A DNA stretch of 64,000 nucleotides from Acanthosepion esculentum (Eukaryota; Mollusca; Cephalopoda; Sepiida; Sepiidae). Shown in pieces: positions 10,892 through 21,421 of this stretch. The DNA lies in NCBI GenBank assembly GCA_964036315.1, contig OZ038510.1, positions 78,360,756 through 78,424,755 of the forward strand, read 5' to 3'. Position numbers and translations under genes: made by a program. Under the pieces are notes generated by a model that was given only the letters and a program-made list of their open reading frames with translations, made no database searches and was not told where the DNA came from. The first letter of the stretch is position 1; each line of letters opens with the position of its first letter.

Positions 10892-11206
10892 TCAGGAGGA
10901 CTGTTGATAGTGATTGACATTGCATTTAGAGTTTTGAAAATTAATGTTGACTGGAAAGCATGGAGCCAGAAGGGAGTTCCACAAGCGAGAAGTGCGAGAA
11001 AAGAAACTGTTAGCATAGAACTTCCGGTTACATCTAGCCAACTCAACTGATTGATGAGATCTCGACGCCAATTTAATACTGCACTTAAATTCATAAAGTC
11101 TAGGTAACATAGCGAAGAGCTCATCCAAATAATTACCATGGAAGTATTTTTTTTTTAAAGGCTCAGGGAAGCAACTTGACAGCGGTGGGTAAGTAACTGA
11201 AGCCAT
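10892..11206 (-). pseudogene. LINE family 1 RT C-terminus
   Basis: Minus strand reads YFHGNYLDELFAMLPRLYEF, then RKFYANSFFSRTSRLWNSL, then FKNSKCNVNHY-like text. Same C-terminal tail as at 1.5, 12.1 and 36.8 kb. It is 5' truncated and without an RT core. A frameshift divides the tail between overlapping frames. Confidence 0.7.
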
Positions 11207-11332
11207 GAGGCCAGAGCAGGATCAATAATATTGCTGAATCTTCTTTGGATTATATAAAGGAATTCTAGATATATAACAGGAGCACCAGACCATATTTGGT
11301 AGCAAAATTCAAAACATCGACGAACGGACAAA

Positions 11333-11520
11333 TTTGCATTTCCTTCAAAATTCTGTTAAACGTTAAATTCCTTTTTGTTCCGTTTTTCTCTTGCGTTGTA
11401 AATGTTTAAAAGCGACAACGAAGTTTTTTTTTTAATTTTAAATCTTACTCTTCCAATAATTCATTCCCATCATGCATCTGAAGCGTAGATAAAGAGACAC
11501 GGGAGATAGAGTTTGGATTC
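11333..11520. repeat. Direct repeat copy 1 (pair with 13.4 kb)
   Basis: About 190 bp closely repeated at 13,355-13,543 (shared CCTTTTTGTTCCGTTTTTCT and AGAGACACGGGAGATAGAG). The spacing of about 2 kb and same orientation could be a decayed LTR pair, but the interior holds only LINE fragments. Confidence 0.75.
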
Positions 11521-11825
11521 TGAAAGGAAAAAAAATGTTTTGCATGACAAAGTGAAGCAACTTTAGGAACATTACAATTATGTTTTGTGTTTTTTCTTTT
11601 TTTTTCCTTCTTCTTCCTTTTCAGAAATCCATCCCCTCAAACAGTACCTCCACTTTAGGACGGGGGTTGCGGTCATTATCCGGCGCTTTAGGTGAAGTGT
11701 AGAGGGACACGGGCAATGTCTCATCGGCATTGCCGTTAAAGCCACTTTAAACTGACCTTTTGTTATTTTTATTTTTTTAAGCTTTTCACCCCAAGCAAGG
11801 CTGGAAGCCACTAACACGCAAGGGG

Positions 11826-12279
11826 TTACAGAAGGTTTGGAGGAAGAGCAGATAGGAGTGGTAAAGGAGAGAATGTGGAGAAAGATAGTGGATCGATCAA
11901 GGCAAGGGGGTTACAGAAGATTTGGAGCGAGAGCAGATAGGAATGAAAGGGGGAAAGGATGTGGAGAAGGGAAGTGGATAGATCAAGGCAACTGGAGATG
12001 TCGATTGACGTTACACTTAAATAGTTGGAGATTATATTTGTCAGGGAAACAGGAATAAGGAAGGGAGTTCCACAGGCGAGAGGTGAGAGACATGAAGCTA
12101 TTGGAGTAGAAGAGACGTCTACATCTAACAGTTTCAACAGTGAAGGGGTGAGAACAGGATGCCACCCTCGTAGGACGCTTAAATTCATGATGCCTGGGAA
12201 CCAGCGAAAGCAGCTCATCGGAGCAATTACCGTGAAAGTATTTGAGCGAGGCAACGGCGCGTCTGCGACATGGGTGCAC
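11826..12279 (-). pseudogene. LINE family 1 RT C-terminus
   Basis: Minus strand reads KYFHGNCSDELLSLVPRHHE, then RRLFYSNSFMSLTSRLWNSL and LQLFKCNVNRHL. The best-preserved middle part of this tail in the window. Followed downstream (11,826-11,980, minus strand) by a TC-rich remainder. No RT core upstream. Confidence 0.7.
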
Positions 12280-12412
12280 TAAAAATGGATATATGTCCTT
12301 TTTTTGTTTCCATTTTCCTTAAAACGTCTTCGGTGCCCACAGGTTCGGTCCATGGTATTCTCATCATCCTTCTGTAGAACCACATTTCTGTCGCTTCAAG
12401 TCTATTCTTCAT
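12227..12412 (-). pseudogene. Endonuclease-RT LINE fragment (family 5)
   Basis: Reads MKNRLEATEMWFYRRMMRIPW then EDVLRKMETKK. The motif LEATExWFYRxMxRIxWTExV recurs at 16,380-16,500 (plus) and, diverged, 61,060-61,170 (minus). It is typical of the region after the RT domain in a common animal non-LTR retrotransposon type. Fused to the family 1 end at 12,230-12,280, so one element inserted into the other or the junction was rearranged. Confidence 0.6.
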
Positions 12413-12429
12413 TCACTGCTACATAGGGG

Positions 12430-13350
12430 GGGGGGCGATAATGCATAACACTTAAATACCTTTTTCTTTGTTCCTAACGGAATTTTCCTGTTTCTTAATA
12501 CTTTGCTTAGCTTTTGGAAGGCATCTTTTGCTATTCCAATGCATCTTCGGATTTCGCTATCACATTTTCAGTGCTCTGTTAAAAAATTTCCTAGATATTG
12601 AAATTTTTGTACTTTGGTATCTTGTTTAATTAAAAAAAAAAGCGGTGCATATGATTCATAATCTATGGATTTGTCACCATTGTTACGTCGGAAATATGGC
12701 TTTTAACACCAAAGACTGTTCTTAGGGCAATGTTTTTTTTTAGGCGGGGGGTGCATGTTAGGAATCATGTGAGCTACATCTGCAATTAAAAAATATTTTA
12801 GTTTGAAAGCTGTATGTCTGAAACAATTGCGATATTTCGAAAAAAAAAAATTTTTTAAATCGTTGCTCTAGATACGTAATAATAAATATGAATATATAAA
12901 TAATCCTGGACTGATTAAAAGAGAATAATAAATCACAGAATGTATTCTCATTCAAAAGAAGAACAATCAGTAAAAATAATTGCAACCCTTGAGGCAAAAT
13001 AAAGCCGAGATGCGTGCAAATGCCAATATGAAGAATGGCAGACGATAAAATAAAATGGCGAACCGCGAAACAAAATGGCAGTTCGAAAGCAAAAGAAAAA
13101 AATAATATTTTATTCTTACTGGGTCTCTCGAAACCAGATGGAAAACACAGCGAACTAATCAATTTATAATCAAACTTGTTGGAATCAAGAAATGAAGTCA
13201 GTCGATTCAATAGTTTCTTGTTTTTCAAGATAATTTTCTTTCAAAAATAAAAATTTCTTTATTTCTTATTCGCAAAAATTGCGTAGTTACAGATATATAT
13301 TGCGACCGTAAAAGTACATGGATGCAAAAGGTATAAATCTCATACAGGGA
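12430..13350. other. No recognised gene
   Basis: A 156-codon open stretch on the minus strand (12,758-13,228) is Phe/Ile/Leu-rich and reads like AT-rich noncoding DNA; no domain recognised. Confidence 0.4.
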
Positions 13351-13354
13351 CAAA

Positions 13355-13543
13355 GCTTACATTTTCTTCAAAATTTCGTTAAACAATAAATTCCTTTTTG
13401 TTCCGTTTTTCTCTTGCGTTGTAAATGTTTAAAAGCGGCAACGAAGAGTTTTAAATTTTAAAAATTACTCTTCCAATAATTAATTCCCATCATGCGTCAG
13501 AAGCGTAGATAAAGAGACACGGGAGATAGAGCTTGGATTTCCG
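13355..13543. repeat. Direct repeat copy 2 (pair with 11.3 kb)
   Basis: See 11,333-11,520. Confidence 0.75.
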
Positions 13544-13910
13544 GTTGTGTTGGTTACTCTTCTTGAGTTAAGATAAATAATTATGAACCGCAATTTTTGT
13601 TCGTGTGCTTCCGAAGATAAACTATAAAAAAGTTGTTTTTTTTTAAATTGACTAATTCAAAAACTGTAAATATATGAAGATCTCAAAGATGTTAGCATAT
13701 TTTCAAATTTGATATTTATAAATAACAGCTGATTTTCCTAAGGACAGTTACTCTCAAGGCCAGAGACCAATATTATAAACATGGCCCTCCTTCTAAATAG
13801 GTAACAAATAAATAGGGTTCTATTCTAACAGCTATGACAGCCTAAGGAAGATTTAGAGAATACTAATTTCATTAGTCCCAGTGTTAATATTAAAACGAAA
13901 CGTGAGTGTC

Positions 13911-14480
13911 GGCTGAAAAGTTCATAGGCTGACTATGAGGGAGTGATGCTAGAACTGTGAAACCTTGCATGGATGAATTTCAAATCTTCTTATTAATAAC
14001 TGCATTGTTTCTTTCCAGGTAGGAGGGTGGGCTGAAAAGTTCATAGGCTGACTATGAAGGAGTGATGCTAGAACTGTGAAACCTTGCATGGATGAATTTC
14101 GAATCTTCTTATTAATAACTGCATTGTTTCTTTCCAGGTAGGAGGGTGGGCTGAAAAGTTCATAGGCTGACTATGAGGGAGTGATGCTAGAACTGTGAAA
14201 CCTTGCATGGATGAATTTCAACTCTTCTTATTAATAAATGTAATGTTTCTTTCCAGGTACGTTGGTGGGATGAAAGCTTCATAGGCTGACTATAAAGGAG
14301 TGATGCTAGGACTGTGAAATCTTGTATGTATTCATTTCAACTCTTCTTATTAATAAATGTAATGTTTGTTTCCAGGTACGATGGTGGCATGAAAGCTTCA
14401 TAGGCTGACTATAAAGGAGTGATGCTAGAACTGTGAAATCTTGCAAGCATTAACTACAACTCTTCTGATTAATAACTGTA
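13911..14480 (+). repeat. 119-bp tandem repeat, about 4.8 copies
   Basis: Unit starts GGCTGAAAAGTTCATAGGC at 13,911, 14,030 and 14,149, then diverged starts at 14,268 and 14,387: exact 119-bp steps. The first three units are nearly identical, the last two share their own changes (GATGAAAGCTTCATAGGC). Each unit contains TGTTTCTTTCCAGGTA, a polypyrimidine tract plus AG/GT. Confidence 0.9.
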
Positions 14481-14616
14481 TTGCCACCATATTGCACACA
14501 TTTGGCCGAGATGAAAGTGCAGATACACGAAGCTTACTATTCCCTTTACAGCACCCAACTTGATGAGAGTACGCCAGGCACATTCAATTCAGCCAAATAC
14601 GCGCAATATGGTGACA
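14480..14616. repeat. Imperfect inverted repeat
   Basis: TGCCACCATATTGCACACAT (about 14,482) pairs with the complement of a segment at about 14,590-14,616 (GCGCAATATGGTGACA). Arms are about 26 bp. Possible remnant of a foldback or mariner end. Confidence 0.5.
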
Positions 14617-14880
14617 GGTGTTGATAAGAAAAAAAAAACAGGACATATAACCTTACAGGTGGAGCCCAGTAAGAAATACATTCGGGTCGTCTCAGGTGGG
14701 TTTCGATTGTGGTTGTTCACAGGTATCTATATGTATCTGACCTCTAAATCAGTTGGGGTCTTTAATCATTCAAACTTAAAAGAACAACCATTTCGGCAAC
14801 CAGTCATGGTACTTTTTTACTACTCCTGCTCTTGGACAAAAGTGGTTAATTTCATGTAACGTGCGAAATATTTATTGCAG

Positions 14881-14922
14881 CCCATCATCATCATCATCAT
14901 CATCACCACCACCACCACCACC

Positions 14923-14956
<34 letters not shown>

Positions 14957-14966
14957 TCATCATCAT
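14881..14966. repeat. (ATC)n(ACC)n(ATC)n microsatellite
   Basis: Trinucleotide repeat. It makes spurious poly-Ser/Pro, or on the other strand poly-Asp/Gly, open frames. Confidence 0.95.
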
Positions 14967-14984
14967 TTTTCAACTTATCTTTTT

Positions 14985-15600
14985 TAATAAAAAATAATAT
15001 CACATATTTTACATATCTAAAGCTCTTCGTAATGTGTGAGCTATACTTTTGAGTATAATTTATTATTATTATTATTTCCTTTGATTTCCGGTGTATACTC
15101 ATTTCTTTCCGGGTCCCGCCCAGAAACCTAATCGTCAGAGATTGAATCATGACATTTTCCACAGAGCATTTTTTGAAGGAAAAACAACAAAGAAACCTAA
15201 GATCACACACACATTTTACATAGATAAAACCTTTCGTCAGATGTGGGTTTTACTTGTGCGCAACATTTTTTGTATTTCTTTAAGGCTTGGGCTACCAGGA
15301 ATCCCTTCAATGAGTCTATCGGAACCTATTTCAATGAATACAAGTGCTCCAACTACTACTGGAATTATTGATGTCCTCATGTGCCACATTTTTGAGATTT
15401 CCATTTCAATATCTTTGTATTTTGATAGTTTTTTGAAGATCTTCAAAGATACGTTACAATCTGCAGGGACTGCCATGTCAATAAGAAAGCACATTCTATT
15501 CTTGTGGTCTTTGATCAAAATGTCTGGGCGATTAGCGTTAATTGTTCTGTCTGTGTGCATTATCATTATTATTATTATCATTATTATTTTATTCTCTTTG
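14985..15600 (-). pseudogene. R2-like retroelement C-terminal fragment, copies 1-2
   Basis: Minus strand 15,581 to 15,237 reads HTDRTINANRPDILIKD, then CFLIDMAVPADCNVSL, LSKYKDIEMEISKMWHM and IPGSPSLKEIQKM. This domain follows the RT domain in elements usually annotated as R2-like. The RPD...D arrangement fits a restriction-like endonuclease (inference). It ends at an ATT tract near 15,060. A third, shorter 3' piece (RYVKYVILFF) lies at about 14,985-15,060. All are 5' truncated, so inactive. Confidence 0.6.
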
Positions 15601-16080
15601 ATTTCTGGTGTATACTTATTTCTTTCCGGGTCCTAACCAGAGACATAAGGTCAGAAATGGCATCATGACATTTTCCACCGAGCATTTTTGGAGAAAAACA
15701 AACAAACAAAACAAAACGAACACCTGAGATCACATATTTTACATAGATAAAGCCCTTCATAAGGTGTGGGATGTACTTGCAAAAAACAATTTTTTGTATT
15801 TCTTTAAGGCATGGGCTACCAGGTATTCCTTCAATTAATCTATCAGAACCTTTACCAATCAATCTCGACACTAGAATTGAAATTATTGATGTCCTCATGT
15901 GCCACATTTTTGAGATTTTGATTTCAAGGTCCTTGTATTTTGATACATTTTTGAAGATCATCAAAGATACATTACATTCTGCAGGGACTGCCATATCAAT
16001 AAGATGGCCCATTTTGTCATTGCGGTCTCTGATGTCTGGGCGATTAGTTTTTATTGTTCTGTGTGTCTTTCAATCAATCA
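15600..16080 (-). pseudogene. R2-like retroelement C-terminal fragment, copy 3
   Basis: Minus strand reads LIDMAVPAECNVSLMIF, VSKYKDLEIKISKMWHMRTS, IPGSPCLKEIQKI and then FIYVKYVISGVRF. Parallel to the copy at 15.06-15.58 kb and in the same orientation, separated from it by (ATT)n. The tandem, same-strand, 5'-truncated ends each closing in (TAA/TTA)n suggest repeated insertion at or near the previous tail. Confidence 0.6.
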
Positions 16081-16081
16081 A

Positions 16082-16140
<59 letters not shown>

Positions 16141-16141
16141 C
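16081..16141. repeat. (ATT)n microsatellite
   Basis: Trinucleotide tract of about 60 bp. It abuts the 5' side of the minus-strand R2-like copy and probably represents the tail of a further, lost copy. Confidence 0.9.
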
Positions 16142-16319
16142 TTTCTTCTTTTGCGCGGTTTTTCGTTTTCAACCGGAGATCTTGAATTATGGGTGCTCTC
16201 CAAGTCATACAACCACATCTTGCGCTAAATATTTGAAGTACCAATCAAGCAGGCTTCTGGAGCAATGGGATACTGGGCCCTATTCTAATGTAAGTCTTTA
16301 GGAAACGATAGAAAAGAGT

Positions 16320-16740
16320 AACGTGACTGTCACGTGATATCTGCCCTCCTGTATAGCAGCGAATGCTGGACAATCTCCCCAAAGATGAAGAGACTTGAAG
16401 CAACAGAAATATGGTTCTACAGAAAGATGCTGAGGATATCATGGACCGAACATGTGAGCAACAACGAGGTTTGGAAAAAAATGGAAACAAAAAGGGAACT
16501 TGAACTTGACATCAGGAAAAGGCAGTTGAAATTTCTATGGTACATAATGAGGAAGAAGAGCTTGGAAAATCTGATACTCACAGGATAGATTGAGGAAAAG
16601 TGTGACAGGAGAAAGCAGCGTGTAACGTACTTGATGAGCTTTAGCAAATGGACGTTAGAACAGGGATTAGGAGAAATAACAGAAATATAAAACTTATTAA
16701 GAGCTACAAGGGGCAGGAAGTTGTGAAGAGCCATGATCGT
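16320..16740 (+). pseudogene. Endonuclease-RT LINE fragment (family 5)
   Basis: Plus strand reads LLYSSECWTISPKMKRLEAT, EIWFYRKMLRISWTEHVSN, then RKRQLKFLWYIMRK. The sequence (SECWT, LEATExWFYRxMLRISW, RxRQLxFLGHIMRK) is the well-known segment after the RT domain of an abundant animal LINE type. Stops and a short remaining length make it a dead copy. Confidence 0.7.
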
Positions 16741-16942
16741 CTACATCCTGAAGGGACAAGGGACATAAAAGAAGATGGTATAGATTCCAGCGCTCAATGA
16801 TAACTTGGACAACAGTAGCCTGAACATCAAACATTCTAACGACCTCAATCTGCAGTTCAGTGTATCGCTTAAACTTTTTTTTATTTTAATTATTTTAAGT
16901 AGTAGTAGTACTAGTATATGTATATGTTTGTGTTATAGACCA

Positions 16943-17160
16943 ACAAGAGTTACATCACTTGATTACGATTGTCTCCCTTGAAAGAAAAATTCTCTCTCAC
17001 TTAGATACTATAAATTAGAGGTCTAGCCCTGTCCCCACTATTCAAGCGCAGTAAAGCTTTCTTAAGTCTTATCACGCCTCCGTGTTCTTATTACAATTTA
17101 TTAAGTTTGAATATCTTGAATACCTTATGCGCCCACAACGATTTAACGTCGACCCTGATT
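16943..17160 (+). repeat. LTR-like direct repeat, left copy
   Basis: About 217 bp repeated in the same orientation at 18,234-18,455. It holds a TATA-like ACTATAAATTAG (17,007) and ends in GCGCCCACAACGATTT, which resembles an LTR edge followed by a primer-binding-type GCGCCC. The repeat runs past that point in both copies, so a simple LTR pair does not explain it fully. About 1.07 kb lies between, with no gag/pol. Confidence 0.45.
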
Positions 17161-17479
17161 CTGATAGCACACACTATTGGATTGTTTATTTACAAGAGTG
17201 TAGTGGTCTAGTTGTTTCAGACGTCGGAGTTACCATAATGTAGTGACTTGGTAATAAGAATGGACAATTGTAGATGTTTGTTTACGGCTGCGTGAATAAC
17301 ATGACACACAATTTATATTAAACGTAAAATACCACAAAGCATGAAATACAAGAAGGAACAAAATGGTTTCAAAACATAACATTGTATTTATTTGTGTGTT
17401 GATGTACATGCATAGAAGTTAAAGATCTGTTGGGGTTATGTCTCTTAGACTGTGAAATATTTTTATCTGAACTCACAAA

Positions 17480-17780
17480 AGTTCAATTAATTATAAAGCT
17501 GAGAAATGCAGAATAAACTGTAGTTTTAGAAGAATGTTTCCAAGAGAAAAGTTCTTGTTGCATGTTTGGAAACGTTTCGAAAGTTGGTAATGTAGGTTGA
17601 AAAAGTTCGTACGTACGTGCCTCCGTGAATATGCTTTTAACGTCTGACCGCTCATGGTCGAGACGAGAATCCTGAAGATCACATCTTCTTAGGCGAATGA
17701 AGAAAGGAGAGAGAGAAAGCAAGCTTGTGTCTGCTATTTATAGATAATGTAATCACGTGACAGGATCACAGAAAATGGCA
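17480..17780 (-). promoter_or_regulatory. Promoter/LTR-like block
   Basis: On the minus strand: CACGTG (E-box) then, about 15 bp on, TCTATAAATAGCAGAC, followed by a CT-rich leader. This looks like an LTR or pol II core promoter. It lies inside the direct-repeat pair at 16.9 and 18.2 kb. No ORF follows. Confidence 0.3.
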
Positions 17781-18233
17781 GGAAACTTGACTTTGTCACG
17801 CGCTGGAAAAATATTTGTACGTGGGTGAATTGCAACGCCCACTTGTGTGTTTATTGACCAATTAGAAGCTGATATTTCCATGAAAATATTTACTGAGCTG
17901 AGTAGGCTCTCTGATCCACTTTTTTGCACAAAATTCGACATTTATAAGGAAGTGGTAGCGGGATGCTACAAGAGTACTTTTATATTACAAGATTTTAAAA
18001 ACTAATATAATTATAACTAATATGCAATATTTATCATTTACCAATTTATCACCACTATCATTTCATCCTCTTGACTTTATTTTAACAACCTTCACTCTTC
18101 GACAATGTTTGTTGTCTTAAAAAGCGACGATTAGAATTGGAATAAACCTAAACACATAATGAAAGCGAATTTATACTTTTTTTTTATTCTTGAGAATTTA
18201 CAACAAAAATATTAAACACTATGTGGCATAAAA

Positions 18234-18455
18234 CAACAAGAGTTACCTCACTTGATGACGATTGTCTCCCTTGAAAGAAAAACTCTCCCTCACTTAGATA
18301 CTATAAATTAGCAGCCTAGCCGTGCCCCCGCTATTCAAGCACACTAAAGCTTTCTTAAGTCTTATCACGTCTCCGAATTTTTATTACAATTTAATGAGCT
18401 TGAATATCAGAAATGGAACATCGTATGCGCCCACAACGATTTGACGTCGACCTTG
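18234..18455 (+). repeat. LTR-like direct repeat, right copy
   Basis: Partner of 16,943-17,160, with scattered substitutions. Confidence 0.45.
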
Positions 18456-18825
18456 TAGTAGAATTTTGAGGGGATAATTTAGTAAATATAATACCAAAAT
18501 TAACTAATCAAAATTAATTAAATGCAAATTCTAAACTGACGACCACTCACAGAATGACTTAAATACCAAACGTAATCCTATAATTCATCTGTTAATGACT
18601 TAGTTAATAACAAACAATCCAGCAAAAAACGTCTGCAAAATACTATGAAAAGGAAATTATCCTGCTTATATTCAAAATCTGTTGAAATAACGCAATAAAT
18701 CTGCCTTCCCTCTGATATTTCCCAATTAACATATAAATATTTGAGTTACTTTTCCACTCACTTGGCCTGACGTGTGCGTCATCCAGACTGATAACTATTC
18801 CTATACTGATTGTACATATACATTC

Positions 18826-18829
<4 letters not shown>

Positions 18830-18888
<59 letters not shown>
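18830..18888. repeat. (TA)n microsatellite
   Basis: TA run that served as the mariner insertion target; TA flanks the element on both sides. Confidence 0.95.
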
Positions 18889-18890
<2 letters not shown>

Positions 18891-19769
18891 AGAGTCATTC
18901 AATAAATAAGGTGAATTTTTGGTATAAGGACTTCTAATACAGATAGAAGCTTACTCTTTTTATTTATTTTTTGTTTTACTTCTTTTTCACATGGATTTAA
19001 TTTCTTTTGCAGATTAAAAAAAAACTTTGCGTGTTTTGGCGATTAACAAAGATGGCCGACCAAGAAGCATGCTCCAGGATTGAACAGCGGTCAGTTATAA
19101 AGTTTTTGGTTGCTGAAGGGTGCAAACCAGTTGACATTCATAGGAGAATGTCAACTTTGTACGGTGCCACATGTTTCAGCCAAAAAAATGTCTACAAGTG
19201 AGCTAAATTGTTTAAAGAAGGACGGAGCATTGTTGACAATGAAGACAGACCTGAGAGGCCTACAGAAGTGAGGTCTCCTGAGGTGATCGAATCAGTCAAT
19301 GACCTCATTCAGTCTGACAGAAGGGTGACAGTGGATGACATTGCAAGGACTTTGAGCTTATCTGTTGGGACAAACGCAGGGGTCATCAGTCAGATGGAGT
19401 CATCTTGCATCATGAAAACGCAAGTCCTCACACAGCAGCCCAAACGGTGCAGACCATCAACGACCTGGGCTGGGAACTGCTCCTTCATCCCCCTTACAGC
19501 CCAGACCTTTCACCTGTTTGGTCCCTTGAAAGCGTTCACGAGAGGCACGAAGTTTAAAAGTGACGATGAAGTCAAAAGTGTTGTGAGCGACTGGCTGAGA
19601 CATCAGTCCAAAGATTTTTATGCTGAGGGAATACGGAAGCTTGTGCACAGATGGGAAAAGTGTGTGATAGTGCTGGGAGACTACGTTGAAAAATAAAAAA
19701 AAGTAAGCTTCTATCTGTATTAGAAGTCCTTATACCGAAAGATTCACCTTATTTATTGAATGGCCCTCG
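18889..19769 (+). mobile_element. Mariner element, internally deleted
   Basis: 881 bp with unusually long (about 67-bp) terminal inverted repeats that agree except for a few positions (shared inner part CAATAAATAAGGTGAAT and TTCTAATACAGATAGAAGC), flanked by TA. The length is well below a usual full mariner (about 1.3 kb). Confidence 0.85.
19052..19696 (+). pseudogene. Mariner transposase, broken
   Basis: Starts MADQEACSRIEQRSVIKFL with the mariner helix-turn-helix region, then KEGRSIVDNEDRPERPTEV and VTVDDIARTLSLSVG. The 3' end reads LFGPLK, KFKSDDEVKSVVSDWLRHQ, FYAEGIRKLVHRWEKC and GDYVEK, the family's usual C-terminus. Breaks: an in-frame TGA at 19,200 where Trp is expected (YKW-AKLFKEG), loss of the central catalytic region with the first aspartate, and a frameshift so that HPPYSPDLSP lies in another frame. 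The HDNA motif reads HEN. It cannot make an active transposase. Confidence 0.85.
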
Positions 19770-19819
19770 TATATATATATATATATATAAATTGCGTGCA
19801 TTTAGTCAGCTTGTTTTCA

Positions 19820-20180
19820 TTGATACATGTTTCATTAAATAATATAGAAAAGTTTTGTCTATTTTATGTAAATTCTTTTCATATCGTCTGATAAACTTAA
19901 TCACATTATCATTAAACGAAGAAAGAAAATCACAATATTGATACACATTTTTTAATCCAATCTAACCTTTCGGGTTACACAAGCCATTATCAAAGATTGT
20001 TTAATATATGGTAATGTAATTGTCAAGTTTAGATAGGTTTAAAAAATATGTATCAATATTGTGATTTTCTTTCGTCTTTTAATGATAATGTTATTAATCT
20101 TATCAGACGATATGAAAAGAATTTACATAAAATAAATAGACAAAACTTGTCCATATTATTTAATGAAACATGCATCAATA
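19820..20180. repeat. Palindromic module with hammerhead-like centre, family D
   Basis: Left arm about 19,820-19,947 and right arm about 20,049-20,180 are inverted copies (shared CATATCGTCTGATAA and CACAATATTGATAC). The centre (minus strand, 19,954-19,999) pairs CAATCT with AGATTG as a stem I and reads TTGATAA, a hairpin, then CCCGAAAGG: a hammerhead-like order with core changes (CUGAUGA to UUGAUAA). TA tracts lie on both sides (19,770-19,789 and 20,178-20,198). Confidence 0.5.
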
Positions 20181-20260
20181 TATATATATATATATATCCA
20201 CCCTCTGAGCTTATTTTTCTATTTTAGCGTAGATCTGACTTTTAATTGGTTAATCTAGAC

Positions 20261-20788
20261 CAGCGTTTCTCAACCGGTGTTCCCCGGAAACCCAAAGTTC
20301 CGCAAAAATCCCCAAGGGCTTCGCAAGAACAGGTGAGATAAGCTAATGCACTTTTGACTTTTTATTTAATTTCATATACGTAATATTACTGCTTACATTC
20401 TGTTTACATTTATATTATAGGTATATGGTATTGGTTACCTTTATTTATATAATGTATAATGTTTATAGGTATATGGTATTGGTTACTTATGTTTATTTTT
20501 ACGTTTGAGTTTAGAATGTTTTTGTGTGTGAATGAAAACTCCATAATGAAGTATTATAAACGAACATTATGAATTTTATTTATCATTGCCGAAAAATTTG
20601 ATAAAGAAGTATTAATTTTTCCTTAAACCAATTATTCAAAAATATATACTATGATATTTACTACGTGAACAACGATGAAAATAAAATGAGAAAGTTATGG
20701 TATAGAATTTTGTGCTTGCGCTGGGGTTCCTTCGGACATGTAATTTATTTTAAGGGTTACACAAGGATAAAAAGTTTGAGAAACGCTG
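20261..20788. mobile_element. hAT-type MITE
   Basis: Perfect 13-bp terminal inverted repeats CAGCGTTTCTCAA / TTGAGAAACGCTG, the hAT (Charlie-like) signature, with 8-bp flanks atctagac and gtctagac that match at 7 of 8. 528 bp, no transposase ORF. Mobilised in trans, if ever active. Confidence 0.85.
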
Positions 20789-20799
20789 GTCTAGACATA

Positions 20800-21172
20800 C
20801 CCACAAGTATATTTTTAATTCTGAACTTATGCTCTACCCTTTAACTTCCGAAAAGAAGTAACGATTTGTTTTTAAATTTCCCTAAATCATTTTTATCACA
20901 AGTTATCTACCATCGCCTGACGTAGTACAATCATAGTATTGAAACATGAAAACTTTTGTGTAGTGATATATAATCTGGTCCGTCGATGTGCTTGCTTCCC
21001 CTCTGTCGCTATACTGCCTTTTTAAATGCTGATTCTTCTCTGCTTATATCGGTAGAGATAGGCTCAACGTGAACAGAATTTAAGATTATCGATCTTCCGT
21101 TTCATTTAATTGTGATTTGGTGTTTTTGTTAATTTACTGAAACTACGCCCGTGTGTTGTTTCCTTTACAGTA
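20800..21172. repeat. Inverted dispersed repeat, copy 1
   Basis: The part at about 21,000-21,178 is an inverted copy of about 26,113-26,320 (shared ACTGAAACTACGCCCG and TAGAGATAGGCTCAACGT). In both, the repeat abuts a GATA/TATC microsatellite, which looks like its tail. The preceding 200 bp are unrecognised. Confidence 0.7.
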
Positions 21173-21183
21173 TCTATCTATCA

Positions 21184-21231
<48 letters not shown>

Positions 21232-21236
21232 CCACA

Positions 21237-21270
<34 letters not shown>

Positions 21271-21296
21271 CATTCTCTACACTATCTATCTATCTA
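21173..21296. repeat. (TATC)n microsatellite
   Basis: Three TATC blocks with short interruptions. Confidence 0.95.
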
Positions 21297-21320
21297 ATAA
21301 TAATATTATAATAAAAATCT

Positions 21321-21321
<1 letters not shown>

Positions 21322-21393
<72 letters not shown>
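21322..21393. repeat. (TA)n(TG)n microsatellite
   Basis: TA passing into TG; left border of the palindrome at 21,422. Confidence 0.95.
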
Positions 21394-21395
<2 letters not shown>

Positions 21396-21421
21396 TTAGG
21401 CAACAATCCTTCTTTCATGCA

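Noticed and set aside
12758..13228. 156-codon hydrophobic minus-strand frame as a membrane protein
   Set aside because: Composition (Phe, Ile, Leu, Lys) follows from AT-rich DNA; no domain, no start context, no splice structure seen.
11333..13543. LTR retrotransposon bounded by the 190-bp direct repeats
   Set aside because: Interior contains only unrelated LINE fragments on the minus strand and no primer-binding site, gag or pol.
14861..15210. Poly-Ser/Pro and poly-Asp/Gly frames
   Set aside because: Caused by the (ATC)n(ACC)n microsatellite.
15091..16301. Plus-strand frames of 176-181 codons
   Set aside because: Shadows of the minus-strand R2-like C-terminal fragments.
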